35,647 nt of DNA from Pluralibacter sp. (GTDB lineage: Bacteria; Pseudomonadota; Gammaproteobacteria; Enterobacterales; Enterobacteriaceae). Below, piece by piece: positions 1 through 9,152 of this stretch. The notes below the pieces were generated by a model. That model did no database searches. It worked only from the letters and a program-made list of their open reading frames with translations, and had not been told where the DNA came from. Location of the stretch: the NCBI RefSeq assembly GCF_019237635.1, contig NZ_JAFAGS010000038.1:1-35647 (forward strand), written 5' to 3'. The translations under genes and the position numbers were made by a program. The first letter of the stretch is position 1; each line of letters opens with the position of its first letter.

Positions 1-11
1 CGCATATGCAA

Positions 12-2147
12 TCAGGCGGCACCCTCGAGCTTCATGCGCTCGCGCACCAACTGGGCGAGCGCGATGTTGTCGATTTTGCCGGAGCCGAGCAGCGGCGGCT
101 TGTCGATGATGATCTCGGACGGCACCATGAGCTCGGAGGCGCCGTGCTGTTTGGCGAAGGCTGCGAACTGCGATCGCGTCGCGTCGGCTTGGCCGGTGAC
201 GAGCACCAGCCGCTCGCCCTTGCGCGGGTCGGGAACCGCGGCGCAGCCGGATTGCGCATCGGGCCAGAGGTCGGAGGCCAGCGCTTCGACGGCGGCAAGC
301 GATACCATTTCGCCGGCGACCTTGGCGAAACGCTTCGCGCGTCCCTTGATGGTGATGAAGCCGTCGCCGTCGATCGACACCACGTCGCCGGTGTCGCGCC
401 AGCCCTCGGGCGGGCGCTCGAGCACGCCGGGGTGCTCGACCCTGAGATAACCGAGCATCACGTTCGGGCCGCGCACGAACAAGCGGCCGCCGTCGGTCAC
501 GCCCGGCACCGGCTCGAGCCGCGCCTCCATGCCCGGCAGCAAGCGGCCGACGGTGCCGAATTTGTTGAACATCGGCGTGTTGAGCGCGAGCGCCGGCGCC
601 GTCTCGGTCACGCCGTAGCCTTCCAGGATGCGCAGGCCGAACTTGTCCTGCCAGAGCTGTTTGGTGCTTTCCTGCAGCTTCTCCGCGCCCGCCACCACAT
701 AGCGCACCTTATAAAAATCGTAAGGGTTGGCGAAACGTGCGTAGTGACCGAGGAATGTCGATGTGCCGAACAGAACGGTACAGTTGCGGTCATACACCAA
801 CTCCGGCACGATGCGGTAATGCAGCGGGCTTGGGTAGAGGAACACCTCCGCGCCGGTCAAGATCGGCGTAAACAACCCGACGGTCAGACCAAACGAATGG
901 AACAGCGGTAGCGCCGACATAAAGCGGTCGCGGGCGGTAAAGTCCGCAATGGTTTTGATCTGCTCAACGTTCGCCAGAATACTTTTATGGCTGTGCACCA
1001 CGCCTTTTGGGTTGCCTTCAGAACCCGAGGTGAACAGCACCATCGCCGGGTCCTCCGGGCGCTGCGGCACCTGGGCTAAGCGCGGCATCAGCAGGCGGCT
1101 GAAAATCCATAGTTTGTCACGCCCCGTCACGTCGCCCTTCAGATCTTCAAGGAACACCCAACGCACCTGAGTGAGCTGCTCCAGCAGGTGCCAGAGCTTG
1201 CCCTTATCAAGGAAGGTCCGGGAGGTAAAAATGGTCTTCAACTGGGCGGCGGTAATCGCGCTGCTGAGCCCCTTCACGCCTGCGGTATAGTTCATCATTG
1301 CCGGAATACGCCCGCGGGCGATGGCACCGAAAATCACCGCAGCGCTGATCCCGGCATTGGGTAGCATCAGGCCGATTGTCTCCCCTCTGACGCTGTATTT
1401 TTCCAGAATACGCGCCACAAACAGCGTTTTGGTCAGCAGCTTATGGTAGCTGTCCGGCTGAAAATTGATGTCCTCCACGCACGGCTTTTTCGCGCCGAAG
1501 CGATACTGCGCCGCCAGCAGCGACTCGTAGAGCGTTTCGCGCGGGCGTACCGCCATACGCGCTTCCATCATTATCTGATGCAGCATTTCACCGGCGATTT
1601 TGCGGCGATCGCGGGCACGCGGCGCGTCCGGCATCGGAATCGACGTCGGCGGTAAAAGATGCAGCTGAATGCGCGGGAACAGGCGGCGCTTCACCAGCCC
1701 TGTCAGGCGGCTAAAGCAACTCAGCTCTGCGCCTTCAATGCGTAGCGGCACGATAGTCGCCTGGGACTTTGCCGCCACGAACGCCGCGCCGTCGTAGATT
1801 TTCATCAGCGATCCGGTCACGGAAATACGTCCCTCGGGGAAAATCACCACCGGACGCCCCTGCTCTATCAGTCGCACCAGATGTTTAATCGACATCGGCT
1901 TCGCGGGATCGAGCGGGACAAAATCAATCAGCGGCGCCAGCAGGCGCATAAACCATTTCTGGCTGATGGAAGTGTACACCGCAAACACCGGGCGTACGGG
2001 CAAAAACAACGCCACCAGGATGCCATCGATAAACGACACATGGTTCGGGGTAATCAGTACTTTTTGCTGCCAGAGCGCGTCCGTGTTTCCGGTTAACCGA
2101 ATCCTGAACATCAACCTGAAAAGCCATCGAAAAAGCCCAAAAAGCAT
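12..2147 (-). CDS. aas: Bifunctional 2-acyl-glycerophosphoethanolamine acyltransferase / acyl-ACP synthetase, chimeric C-terminus
   Basis: Aas re-acylates lysophosphatidylethanolamine at the inner membrane using an acyl-ACP that it makes itself. The start is set at ATG 2147 (product begins [14 protein letters not shown] upstream) because this matches E. coli Aas; the frame stays open upstream but that stretch is the omrA gene. The product is 711 aa (E. coli 719). An N-terminal PlsC domain carries NHxxxxD with H36 and D41; the AMP-binding domain follows, with the [11 protein letters not shown] phosphate loop. Up to ILEGYGVTE the protein is clearly enterobacterial. After it the sequence ([20 protein letters not shown] onward) departs from the enterobacterial protein and reads like rhizobial Aas homologues. 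By hand count bases 1-600 are about 69% G+C, against about 57% for 721-900. The identity of the N-terminal two thirds is secure. Whether the chimera is biological or an assembly join is open. Confidence 0.9.
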   Translation of the reverse strand: MLFGLFRWLFRLMFRIRLTGNTDALWQQKVLITPNHVSFIDGILVALFLPVRPVFAVYTSISQKWFMRLLAPLIDFVPLDPAKPMSIKHLVRLIEQGRPVVIFPEGRISVTGSLMKIYDGAAFVAAKSQATIVPLRIEGAELSCFSRLTGLVKRRLFPRIQLHLLPPTSIPMPDAPRARDRRKIAGEMLHQIMMEARMAVRPRETLYESLLAAQYRFGAKKPCVEDINFQPDSYHKLLTKTLFVARILEKYSVRGETIGLMLPNAGISAAVIFGAIARGRIPAMMNYTAGVKGLSSAITAAQLKTIFTSRTFLDKGKLWHLLEQLTQVRWVFLEDLKGDVTGRDKLWIFSRLLMPRLAQVPQRPEDPAMVLFTSGSEGNPKGVVHSHKSILANVEQIKTIADFTARDRFMSALPLFHSFGLTVGLFTPILTGAEVFLYPSPLHYRIVPELVYDRNCTVLFGTSTFLGHYARFANPYDFYKVRYVVAGAEKLQESTKQLWQDKFGLRILEGYGVTETAPALALNTPMFNKFGTVGRLLPGMEARLEPVPGVTDGGRLFVRGPNVMLGYLRVEHPGVLERPPEGWRDTGDVVSIDGDGFITIKGRAKRFAKVAGEMVSLAAVEALASDLWPDAQSGCAAVPDPRKGERLVLVTGQADATRSQFAAFAKQHGASELMVPSEIIIDKPPLLGSGKIDNIALAQLVRERMKLEGAA

Positions 2148-2231
2148 AACAACTCCATTTGCCAGAGAAGGATTTTTTGCAGGGTACACGAGAAGCTGGC
2201 GTAAAAGCAGTGCAGGAGCGGGATTTTGGGC

Positions 2232-2319
2232 AAAAAAAACCTGCGCATCTGCGCAGGTCGGTGTAAGAGAAGAAGTACGAAAACCGCACTTAAGAATCTC
2301 ACCAATCAATACCTCTGGG
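2232..2319 (-). ncRNA. omrA: OmrA small regulatory RNA
   Basis: Read on the minus strand, an 88-nt segment starts with the Omr 5' seed CCCAGAGGTATTGATTGGTG and ends with the hairpin CCTGCGCAGATGCGCAGG followed by eight T, exactly the E. coli OmrA layout and length. A -10-like TACTCT lies 7 nt upstream of the first C. The location between aas and galR is also as in E. coli. OmrA is an Hfq-dependent, OmpR-activated RNA whose 5' end represses mRNAs for outer-membrane proteins and curli regulators (known for the family). The variable middle differs from E. coli. Only one Omr copy is visible; E. coli has omrA and omrB in tandem here. Confidence 0.93.
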
Positions 2320-2537
2320 ACATCCAGAGTATCAATCTGGCTGATGACTCCTCCAGCAAACATTCGCAACAGCCCTTCGCAAAGTGTAACCAAAGGTTTG
2401 AATTCACAGTTTTCATTCTTAATTATGCTAACCGCCAGGTGTAACCATTACACCTGAGCCCAGCGCCTGCATCATAAATGTCGCGCAATCCTGGCCTTCA
2501 CCTTGAATACCCCTGCGTTTTCCGTAACACTGTAGCG

Positions 2538-2553
2538 GTGTAAACGTTTTCCC
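2538..2553. promoter_or_regulatory. GalR/GalS-type operator upstream of galR
   Basis: GTGTAAACGTTTTCCC fits the Gal operator pattern GTGNAANCGNTTNCAC except near its 3' end. It sits 17 bp before the galR start codon, so it probably mediates autoregulation. Confidence 0.6.
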
Positions 2554-2569
2554 TCTTAGAAGGCACGAT

Positions 2570-3586
2570 ATGGCGACAATAAAGGATGTAGCCCGGCTGG
2601 CAGGCGTTTCGGTCGCCACGGTCTCGCGCGTCATCAACGAATCCCCGAAAGCCAGTGAAGCCTCACGCCAGGCCGTTTCCAGCGCCATGGAAGCGCTAAA
2701 CTACCACCCTAACGCCAACGCCCGCGCGCTGGCGCAGCAGTCGACGGACACCATTGGCCTCGTCGTCGGCGACGTGTCGGACCCCTTTTTCGGCGCGATG
2801 GTCAAAGCGGTTGAGCAGGTGTCTTACCATACCGGCAACTTTTTGCTGATCGGCAACGGCTACCATAATGAGAAGAAAGAACGGCAGGCGATTGAGCAAC
2901 TGATCCGCCACCGCTGCGCGGCGCTTGTTGTGCACGCCAAAATGATCCCCGATGACGAGCTCGCCTCGCTGATGAAGCAGATCCCCGGTATGGTGCTGAT
3001 CAACCGCATTCTGCCTGGCTATGAAAAGCGCTGCATCGCGCTGGACGATCGCTACGGCGCCTGGCTTGCGACACGCCACCTGATTCAGCAGGGCCACACC
3101 CGTATCGGCTACCTGTGCTCTAACCACGCGATTTCTGACGCCGAAGACCGCCTGCAGGGCTATTACGACGCACTCAAAGAGAGCGGATTGCCCTGCAATG
3201 AACGACGAGTGACTTTCGGCGAGCCGGATGAGAGCGGTGGCGAACAGGCCATGACAGAACTGCTCGGACGCGGCCGCCATTTTACCGCCGTCGCCTGCTA
3301 TAACGACTCGATGGCTGCGGGTGCCATGGGCGTACTGAACGATAACGGTATTGACGTGCCGGGCGAGATCTCGTTGATTGGCTTCGATGACGTGCTGGTA
3401 TCGCGCTACGTGCGGCCGCGCTTAACAACCGTGCGCTATCCGATTGTCACAATGGCGACGCAGGCGGCGGAGCTGGCGTTGGCGTTGGCGGATAAACGCC
3501 CGTTGCCGGACATTACCCATATTTTCAGCCCAACCCTGGTGCGCCGTCATTCCGTCAGCGCGCCGGTTGAAAATCAGAGCGCGTAA
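2570..3586 (+). CDS. galR: Galactose operon repressor GalR
   Basis: LacI/GalR-family repressor of galactose uptake and catabolism genes, induced by galactose. The product is 338 aa (E. coli 343). The N-terminal helix-turn-helix (about residues 3-23, DVARLAGVSVATVSRVINES) is followed by the hinge and a periplasmic-binding-protein-like core ending in SLIGFDDVLVSRYVRPRLTT. The start is ATG 2570, with AGAAGG about 8 nt upstream. A Gal operator lies just before the gene. Its 3' end overlaps the convergent acetyltransferase gene by 13 nt. The identification rests on close similarity along the full length and on the aas-omrA-galR order. Confidence 0.95.
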   Translation: MATIKDVARLAGVSVATVSRVINESPKASEASRQAVSSAMEALNYHPNANARALAQQSTDTIGLVVGDVSDPFFGAMVKAVEQVSYHTGNFLLIGNGYHNEKKERQAIEQLIRHRCAALVVHAKMIPDDELASLMKQIPGMVLINRILPGYEKRCIALDDRYGAWLATRHLIQQGHTRIGYLCSNHAISDAEDRLQGYYDALKESGLPCNERRVTFGEPDESGGEQAMTELLGRGRHFTAVACYNDSMAAGAMGVLNDNGIDVPGEISLIGFDDVLVSRYVRPRLTTVRYPIVTMATQAAELALALADKRPLPDITHIFSPTLVRRHSVSAPVENQSA

Positions 3587-4026
3587 CGATAGAGGTGAAC
3601 GGTGGTGGCGGGAGACTCAATGCCATCACCGACGTACTGCCAGCCGAAACGTTCATAAAAATTGCGGCAGGCCGAGTAGAGGTGCAGATCCGTAAACCCC
3701 TTTTCCCGGGCGTAGCCTATCACATATTCCTGCAGCAGACCGGCCAGTCCCTGTCCCCTGGCCGCTTCATCCACATACAGCGCCGCCATCCACGGAAACA
3801 AATCCTGACGGCTTAGCAAATCACAGCGCCACAGGCCGACCGTAGCCAGCGGGGTATCCGCGTCGGTGAGTACAAAGGTCAGCGGCAGCGCGTCCGGCGT
3901 CTGGCTGTGTTCAACAATACTGGCGAAGAGCTCGCGCGGCTGCGCGACGCCGCCGAAAGCCTGCCATAGCCAGTCAGTCACCTGCCGGGCATGGTGCGGC
4001 ACATCGTAAAGCGGCTGGATTTTCAC
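3574..4026 (-). CDS. GNAT family N-acetyltransferase
   Basis: This is a 150-aa single-domain GNAT acyltransferase of unknown substrate. The acetyl-CoA-binding region is visible around residues 80-110 (ALYVDEAARGQGLAGLLQ, with the R/Q-x-x-G-x-G/A pyrophosphate loop as RGQGLAG), followed by the typical C-terminal ACRNFYERFGWQ. The start codon is GTG 4026, behind GGGAG at a good distance. An ATG immediately upstream in another frame is followed directly by TGA, so it cannot serve as start. The gene is convergent with galR and overlaps its stop. E. coli has no gene here, so this is a lineage-specific insertion between galR and lysA. Confidence 0.85.
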   Translation of the reverse strand: MKIQPLYDVPHHARQVTDWLWQAFGGVAQPRELFASIVEHSQTPDALPLTFVLTDADTPLATVGLWRCDLLSRQDLFPWMAALYVDEAARGQGLAGLLQEYVIGYAREKGFTDLHLYSACRNFYERFGWQYVGDGIESPATTVHLYRYAL

Positions 4027-4201
4027 ATCTGTTTCTCCCGGGAACCCGGCTCTTCACAGGTCGCAAACGCGGCTGAAGAGCAATACCGCGTCATTGTATC
4101 AAAAAAGCGTGATCGCGATGGTTATTTGCGGCGTCCGCAGGCGATATACCCCAGAATGTCTGTGATAAAATGCGATTCATCACGTAGCACAGGAATACAC
4201 A

Positions 4202-5236
4202 ATGGCAACAATGCTGGATGTCTCATTACGCGCAGGCGTCTCCAAAGCGACCGTCTCCCGCGTACTGAACGGCACAGGTCAGGTGAAGGAGAGCACCCGA
4301 CAGCTGGTATTCCAGGCAATGGAAGATCTGGGATATCGCCCTAACTTTCTGGCGCGCTCGCTGGCCAACCGGACCAGCAACAGCATTGGCCTGGTCGTCT
4401 CCACCTTTGACGGTTTTTACTTCGGTCGCCTGCTGCAGCAGGCCTCCCGCCAGACGGAAACCCACGGCAAACAGCTGATCGTCACCGACGGCCACGATAC
4501 GCCGGAGCGTGAGGAGCAGGCGGTGCAAATGCTCGCCGACCGTCAGTGCGACGCCATTGTGCTGTACACCCGTTTTATGAGCGAAAAGGCCATTCTGAAG
4601 CTCATCGACACCATCGATATGCCGCTGATGGTCATTAACCGCGATGTCGTGCAGGCACGTGACCGCTGCGTCTTCTTCGAGCAGCAGGATGCGGCGTTCC
4701 AGGCCGTTGAGTACCTCATCGCCCAGGGGCATCGCGACATTGCCTGTATCACCGTGCCTATCCACACCCCTACCGGCAAAGCCCGTTTGCAGGGCTACCG
4801 CAACGCGCTGGAAAAACACGGCATCGGCTGGGATCCGTCAAAGGTAAAATACGGCGACGCCGGGATGACCCGCGGCTATGAACTGTGCCACCAGTTGCTG
4901 GAAGAGAAGGTACGCTTCAGCGCGCTGTTTGCCTGCAACGACGACATGGCGCTCGGCGCGTCAAAAGCGCTGCATCAGGCCGGGTTGCGTGTTCCGCAGG
5001 ATATCTCGCTGTTCGGTTTTGACGATGCGCCCAGCGCCAAATGGCTGGAGCCCGGCCTGTCCACGGTCTATCTGCCCATCGACAACATGATTACCACCGC
5101 CATCGATCAAGCCATTAAGCTTGCGAACGGGGAGCCGATAGAAACCCTGCCGCCCTTCACCGGTACTCTGGTGCTGCGCGAATCGGTCACCACCGGCCCT
5201 TATTTTCAGAACATCTCCAGCGCCAGCAGTTCCTGA
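4202..5236 (+). CDS. LacI-family transcriptional regulator (AscG/GalR-like)
   Basis: This is a 344-aa LacI/GalR-type repressor. The helix-turn-helix lies at residues 3-23 (MLDVSLRAGVSKATVSRVLN), then the linker with YRPNFLARSLANRTSN, then a sugar-binding core with the family signature ISLFGFDDAPSAKWLEPGLS near the C-terminus. It resembles E. coli AscG more than GalR, but I cannot assign an effector or targets. The start is ATG 4202 with AGGA about 10 nt upstream. No sugar-uptake or catabolic operon is adjacent, so its targets lie elsewhere. Its 3' end overlaps lysA by 31 nt on the opposite strand. The gene is absent from this position in E. coli. Confidence 0.88.
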   Translation: MATMLDVSLRAGVSKATVSRVLNGTGQVKESTRQLVFQAMEDLGYRPNFLARSLANRTSNSIGLVVSTFDGFYFGRLLQQASRQTETHGKQLIVTDGHDTPEREEQAVQMLADRQCDAIVLYTRFMSEKAILKLIDTIDMPLMVINRDVVQARDRCVFFEQQDAAFQAVEYLIAQGHRDIACITVPIHTPTGKARLQGYRNALEKHGIGWDPSKVKYGDAGMTRGYELCHQLLEEKVRFSALFACNDDMALGASKALHQAGLRVPQDISLFGFDDAPSAKWLEPGLSTVYLPIDNMITTAIDQAIKLANGEPIETLPPFTGTLVLRESVTTGPYFQNISSASSS

Positions 5237-6468
5237 ATCGTCTGACGACGGCGAATCAGTCGGGCGCTGCCGTTGTCATACAGCACTTCAGGCAGCAGCG
5301 GACGGCTGTTGTAGTTTGAGGACATCGACGCACCGTACGCACCGGTATCATGCAGCACCAGATAATCGCCTGGCGCGACCTGCGGCAGCGCGCGCGTCTC
5401 TACCTGTCCCCCCTCCTGCTGGGTAAACACGTCGCCGGATTCGCACAGCGGCCCGGCTACCACCGTCTCAATCAGCGGCGCATGGGCTAAGTCGCGGCCA
5501 TCCGCCGCCAGCGCGGTGATATGGTGATAGCTGCCGTACATCGCCGGTCGCATCAGGTCGTTAAACCCGGCGTCAATCAGCACGAAATGGCGGCTGCCCA
5601 TTTGCTTCACGCTACGCACCTGCGACACCAGTACGCCCGCTTCAGCCACCAGAAAACGGCCCGGCTCAATCTCCAGCTTCACCGGATGCCCCAGATGACG
5701 GGCAATCTGTTCGCGTGCCGCGTTCCACAGACCATAGTAATGATCGGTGTCGATCGCCTCTTCGCCCTCGCGATACGGAATCGACAAACCGCCACCAGCG
5801 GAGATCGCCTGCAGATCCTGGCCGAAGTCGATAACCTGGCGTACCATCGCCCCGCATACCTGCTCAAGGTGACTGTAGTCCACCCCGGAGCCGATGTGCA
5901 TATGGATGCCGATAAGGCGCAGTCCATAGCGCTTAATGACCTCCAGCGCCGCCGGAAGGGCGCTGTACCAGATGCCATGCTTGCTGTTTTCACCGCCGGT
6001 ATTGGTCTTCTGGCTATGACCATGGCCAAACCCCGGGTTCACCCGCAGCCAGACCGGGTGACCCGGCGATACGGCGCCAAGCTGGGCCAGCATATCGACA
6101 GAACCGGCGTTGACCGGAATGCGCAGTTCGCTCACCCGGGCGATAGTCGCCTCGTCAATCATGTCAGCGGTAAACACGATATCGTCGGGGTGAGTCTGAG
6201 GTGAGTACCCCGCCGCCAGCGCCCGCTCGATTTCCCCAAGCGAAACGGAATCGACTTTCACGCCCTGCTCGCGCATCAGCCGCAGAATATGAATGTTCGA
6301 ACACGCCTTCTGCGCAAAACGCACCACGTCAAACTGGCCGAGCTGCGCTATCTGGCGGCGAATAATCTGCGCGTCATAGACCCAGACCGGGCAGCCGAAT
6401 TCAGCAGGCAGGCGCAGCAGGTTCTCCGCAGTGAGGTCGGTATCCGTGTTGGTTAGGGGGCGTGGCAT
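5206..6468 (-). CDS. lysA: Diaminopimelate decarboxylase
   Basis: LysA catalyses the last step of lysine synthesis: PLP-dependent decarboxylation of meso-diaminopimelate to L-lysine in the cytoplasm. The product is 420 aa, the same length as E. coli LysA and nearly identical in blocks. The PLP lysine is K54 in FAQKACSNIH. The glycine-rich phosphate-binding ISAGGGLS, the EPGRFLVAEAG segment and the active-site GPLCESGD are all present. It is transcribed divergently from lysR with 122 bp between the start codons, the classic arrangement in which LysR activates lysA when diaminopimelate is present and lysine is low. Convergent with, and overlapping, the LacI-family gene. Confidence 0.97.
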   Translation of the reverse strand: MPRPLTNTDTDLTAENLLRLPAEFGCPVWVYDAQIIRRQIAQLGQFDVVRFAQKACSNIHILRLMREQGVKVDSVSLGEIERALAAGYSPQTHPDDIVFTADMIDEATIARVSELRIPVNAGSVDMLAQLGAVSPGHPVWLRVNPGFGHGHSQKTNTGGENSKHGIWYSALPAALEVIKRYGLRLIGIHMHIGSGVDYSHLEQVCGAMVRQVIDFGQDLQAISAGGGLSIPYREGEEAIDTDHYYGLWNAAREQIARHLGHPVKLEIEPGRFLVAEAGVLVSQVRSVKQMGSRHFVLIDAGFNDLMRPAMYGSYHHITALAADGRDLAHAPLIETVVAGPLCESGDVFTQQEGGQVETRALPQVAPGDYLVLHDTGAYGASMSSNYNSRPLLPEVLYDNGSARLIRRRQTIQELLALEMF

Positions 6469-6590
6469 AGCATACTCCGGTGTTATCAGGTTTTTTCATC
6501 ATTACGCCACAGCCGCAAGAGAATAAAAAATATCGTTTTATTGAGACTCTATGCAAAAATGATATGGAATACCGGAAAAAAGGAGCCGCC
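6469..6590. promoter_or_regulatory. Divergent lysA/lysR promoter region
   Basis: This is the 122-bp region between the lysA and lysR start codons. It is AT-rich around 6510-6560 and must hold both promoters and the LysR site. I could not single out an unambiguous T-N11-A box from several possibilities. Confidence 0.6.
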
Positions 6591-7526
6591 ATGCCCGCCG
6601 TCAATCTGCGCCATATCGAAATCTTCCACGCGGTGATGACCACCGGCAACCTGACGGAGGCTGCACAGATGCTGCATACCTCGCAGCCGACGGTCAGCCG
6701 CGAGCTGGCGCGTTTTGAAAAAGTGCTGGGGTTGACGCTGTTTGAACGCAGCCGCGGGCGGCTGCATCCAACGGTCCAGGGGCTGCGCCTGTTTGAAGAG
6801 GTACAGCGTTCCTGGTACGGGCTGGATCGCATCGTCAGCGCCGCCGAAAGCCTGCGCGAATTCCGTCAGGGAGAACTGTCGGTCGTCTGTCTGCCGGTTT
6901 TTTCGCAATCCTTCCTTCCGGCGCTGCTACAGCCCTTTTTACAGCGCTATCCGGATGTCAGCCTGCAGATTGTGCCCCAGGAGTCCCCGCTGCTTGAGGA
7001 GTGGCTCTCCGCCCAGCGTCATGATTTAGGGATAACGGAGACCCTGCACACCCCGGCGGGTACCGAGCGCACGGCGCTACTGACGTTAAATGAGGTGTGC
7101 GTGCTGCCCGCTAACCACCCACTGGCAGGCAACGAGGTGCTGACGCCGGAGGATTTTCAGGGAGAGAATTACATCAGCCTGTCGCGCACCGACAGCTACC
7201 GTCAGTTGCTTGATAACCTGTTCAGCGAACGCCAGATAAAACGGCGGATGGTGGTGGAAACCCACAGCGCCGCCTCCATTTGCGCAATGGTGCGCGCTGG
7301 TGTGGGGATTTCGGTCGTCAACCCGCTGACGGCGCTGGACTATATCGACAGCGGCATTGCGGTGCGCCGTTTTAGCGTGGACGTTCCCTTTACCGTCAGT
7401 CTGGTGCGCCCGTTGCACCGCCCCGGCTCGGCGCTGGTAGACGCCTTTGTCGCGCATTTACAGTCGAGCCTGGACCGCCTCGTCACGCCGCTGGATGCGG
7501 TGCTTAACGCCGTCAGGAAAGCATAA
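6591..7526 (+). CDS. lysR: Transcriptional activator LysR
   Basis: LysR is the founding member of the LysR family and the activator of lysA, using diaminopimelate as co-inducer. The start is ATG 6591 ([16 protein letters not shown]), with AGGAG 6 nt upstream. This gives 311 aa, the E. coli length; the upstream in-frame extension is rejected. The winged helix-turn-helix covers residues 4-62 ([20 protein letters not shown]), followed by the co-inducer domain (about 92-295) with the conserved [12 protein letters not shown] and [12 protein letters not shown] blocks. The 3' end overlaps the convergent ygeA by 14 nt. Confidence 0.96.
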   Translation: MPAVNLRHIEIFHAVMTTGNLTEAAQMLHTSQPTVSRELARFEKVLGLTLFERSRGRLHPTVQGLRLFEEVQRSWYGLDRIVSAAESLREFRQGELSVVCLPVFSQSFLPALLQPFLQRYPDVSLQIVPQESPLLEEWLSAQRHDLGITETLHTPAGTERTALLTLNEVCVLPANHPLAGNEVLTPEDFQGENYISLSRTDSYRQLLDNLFSERQIKRRMVVETHSAASICAMVRAGVGISVVNPLTALDYIDSGIAVRRFSVDVPFTVSLVRPLHRPGSALVDAFVAHLQSSLDRLVTPLDAVLNAVRKA

Positions 7527-8205
7527 ACGCCACCGCGTCGCTGGCGTGCAGCGCCGCGGTGTCGAATACCGGCACAGGGCAATACTGCGCGGGCACCAGC
7601 AGGCCGATTTCGGTACAGCCGAAGATCACCCCTTGCGCTCCCTGCGCCGCCAACCGGTCAATCACCTGCAGGTATTCGCTTCTGGAGGCTTCGCTGAATT
7701 GCCCCTGACACAGCTCGTCAAAGATAATCTGGTTGATTTTCGCGCGATCGTCGGCGTCAGGAATCAGGGTGGTTAGCGAAAACTGCTGTTCAAGGCGCCC
7801 GCGATAGAAATCCTGCTCCATCGTGTAGCGGGTCCCCAGCAGCGCCACCTTGCGCATCCCCTGTTTTGCTATGGCGCGCCCGGTGGCATCGGCGATATGC
7901 AAAAACGGCACCCGGCAGCGGGATTCAATCTGTTGCGCCACCTTGTGCATGGTGTTGGTACACAGCACAATCCCCTCGGCGCCGATACGTTCAAGCCCGG
8001 CGGCGGCATCGGCCAGTATCTGCCCGGCTTTTTCCCACTCCCCGGCGGACTGGCAGGCTTCTATCTCATGGAAATCGACGCTGTGCAGCAGCAGCGGCGC
8101 GGAATGCAGCCCGCCCAGGCGCTGCCTGACGCCTTCGTTAATCAGCCGATAATAGGGAATGGTCGATTCCCAACTCATGCCGCCTAATAACCCGATAGTT
8201 TTCAT
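7513..8205 (-). CDS. ygeA: Broad-specificity amino acid racemase YgeA
   Basis: Asp/Glu/hydantoin-racemase family enzyme; E. coli YgeA racemises several amino acids including homoserine, without PLP. The product is 230 aa. The two catalytic cysteines of the two-base mechanism are visible as C82 in LCTNTMHK and C197 in FGCTEIGL. The N-terminus [12 protein letters not shown] is typical. The start is ATG 8205. The gene lies next to lysR as in E. coli, but araE, which follows in E. coli, is missing here; kduD comes directly upstream instead. Confidence 0.94.
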   Translation of the reverse strand: MKTIGLLGGMSWESTIPYYRLINEGVRQRLGGLHSAPLLLHSVDFHEIEACQSAGEWEKAGQILADAAAGLERIGAEGIVLCTNTMHKVAQQIESRCRVPFLHIADATGRAIAKQGMRKVALLGTRYTMEQDFYRGRLEQQFSLTTLIPDADDRAKINQIIFDELCQGQFSEASRSEYLQVIDRLAAQGAQGVIFGCTEIGLLVPAQYCPVPVFDTAALHASDAVAFMLS

Positions 8206-8281
8206 GCCCGCTCCTCTGCCGTGATGGTCTCTGACAGTGAAACAGAGTTACGACAAACTTTCCACTTTGCCGCCAATAAGC

Positions 8282-8310
8282 AAAACCCCCGCCGACAGGC
8301 AGGGGTTTGT
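8282..8310 (-). terminator. Intrinsic terminator of kduID
   Basis: On the minus strand AAACCCC pairs with GGGGTTT, extended by an inner pairing around GCC, followed by TTTTGCTTATT. It starts about 20 nt past the kduD stop codon. Confidence 0.75.
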
Positions 8311-8328
8311 CTTTGACGACGGAGCGAA

Positions 8329-9090
8329 TTAGCGCGCCAGCCAGCCGCCATCCACAGCAATGGTGTAGCCATTGATGTAATCGGAAGCGCTGGACGCAAG
8401 GAACACCACCGGCCCCATCAGGTCGCTCGGCAGGCCCCAACGCCCGGCCGGGATACGGTCGAGGATTTCCGCGCTACGCTGCTCGTCGGAGCGCAGTTGC
8501 TGAGTATTGTTGGTCGCCATGTAGCCCGGTGCGATGGCGTTCACGTTGATATTGTGCTTCGCCCATTCGTTTGCCAGCAGACGAGTAACGCCCATTACGC
8601 CGCTCTTGGAAGCGGTGTAAGACGGTACGCGGATCCCGCCCTGGAAGGAGAGCATTGATGCGATGTTGATAATTTTGCCGCCGCTGCCCTGCTGAATGAA
8701 ATGCTTCGCCACTGCCTGAGACATAAAGAACACGCTCTTGATGTTCAGGTTCATGACGTCGTCCCAGTCTTTTTCGCTGAACTCAATAGCGTCCTGACGA
8801 CGAATCAGACCGGCGTTGTTGATCAGAATATCAATGTGGCCGAACTCTGCCACCGCGCGGTCGAGCAGCGCCGGGATCCCGTCAATCTGACGCAAATCAG
8901 CGGTCAGGCTCAGAAAACGACGTCCCAGGGCGGTAACGCGTTCGATAGTTTCCACCGGCTCAACGATGTTGATGCCGACGATATCGCAGCCCGCTTGCGC
9001 CAGGCCTAACGCCATTCCCTGTCCCAGACCGGTGTCGCAGCCAGTGACAACGGCAACTTTGCCAGCCAGAGAGAATGTATCAAGAATCAT
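8329..9090 (-). CDS. kduD: 2-dehydro-3-deoxy-D-gluconate 5-dehydrogenase KduD
   Basis: KduD is a short-chain dehydrogenase that reduces 2,5-diketo-3-deoxygluconate (DKII) to KDG with NAD(P)H, a step in breakdown of unsaturated uronates from pectin or glycosaminoglycans. The product is 253 aa, as in E. coli. The Rossmann motif TGCDTGLGQG (residues 16-25), NNAG (91-94), the catalytic S145, and Y158 with K162 in YTASK are all present. The start is ATG 9090 behind AAGGAA. It lies downstream of kduI with a 62-nt gap and is probably cotranscribed, ending at the hairpin near 8300. Confidence 0.97.
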   Translation of the reverse strand: MILDTFSLAGKVAVVTGCDTGLGQGMALGLAQAGCDIVGINIVEPVETIERVTALGRRFLSLTADLRQIDGIPALLDRAVAEFGHIDILINNAGLIRRQDAIEFSEKDWDDVMNLNIKSVFFMSQAVAKHFIQQGSGGKIINIASMLSFQGGIRVPSYTASKSGVMGVTRLLANEWAKHNINVNAIAPGYMATNNTQQLRSDEQRSAEILDRIPAGRWGLPSDLMGPVVFLASSASDYINGYTIAVDGGWLAR

Positions 9091-9111
9091 AATTGTTCCT
9101 TACTCTTTCGA

Positions 9112-9128
9112 GCCTGTCCTCGACAGGC
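9112..9128. other. Stem-loop between kduI and kduD
   Basis: GCCTGTC and GACAGGC form a 7-bp perfect inverted repeat with a 3-nt loop in the intercistronic gap. There is no T-run, so an mRNA-stability or partial-attenuation element is more likely than a full terminator. Confidence 0.45.
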
Positions 9129-9152
9129 GTAGTGATAGTGGGTTACCGGCAA

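Noticed and set aside
1-11. Start of lplT downstream of aas
   Set aside because: An ATG occurs at 5-3 on the minus strand, but too few bases remain to identify a gene.
6-911. Long open frame antisense to aas
   Set aside because: A shadow of GC-rich coding sequence; aas on the other strand is unmistakable.
2148-2393. Upstream in-frame extension of aas (82 codons)
   Set aside because: It covers omrA and its promoter; the ATG at 2147 has a good Shine-Dalgarno and matches the family start.
4181-4190. CRP site upstream of the LacI-type gene (GTGAT...ATCAC)
   Set aside because: The arms are too far apart for the 16-bp CRP geometry.
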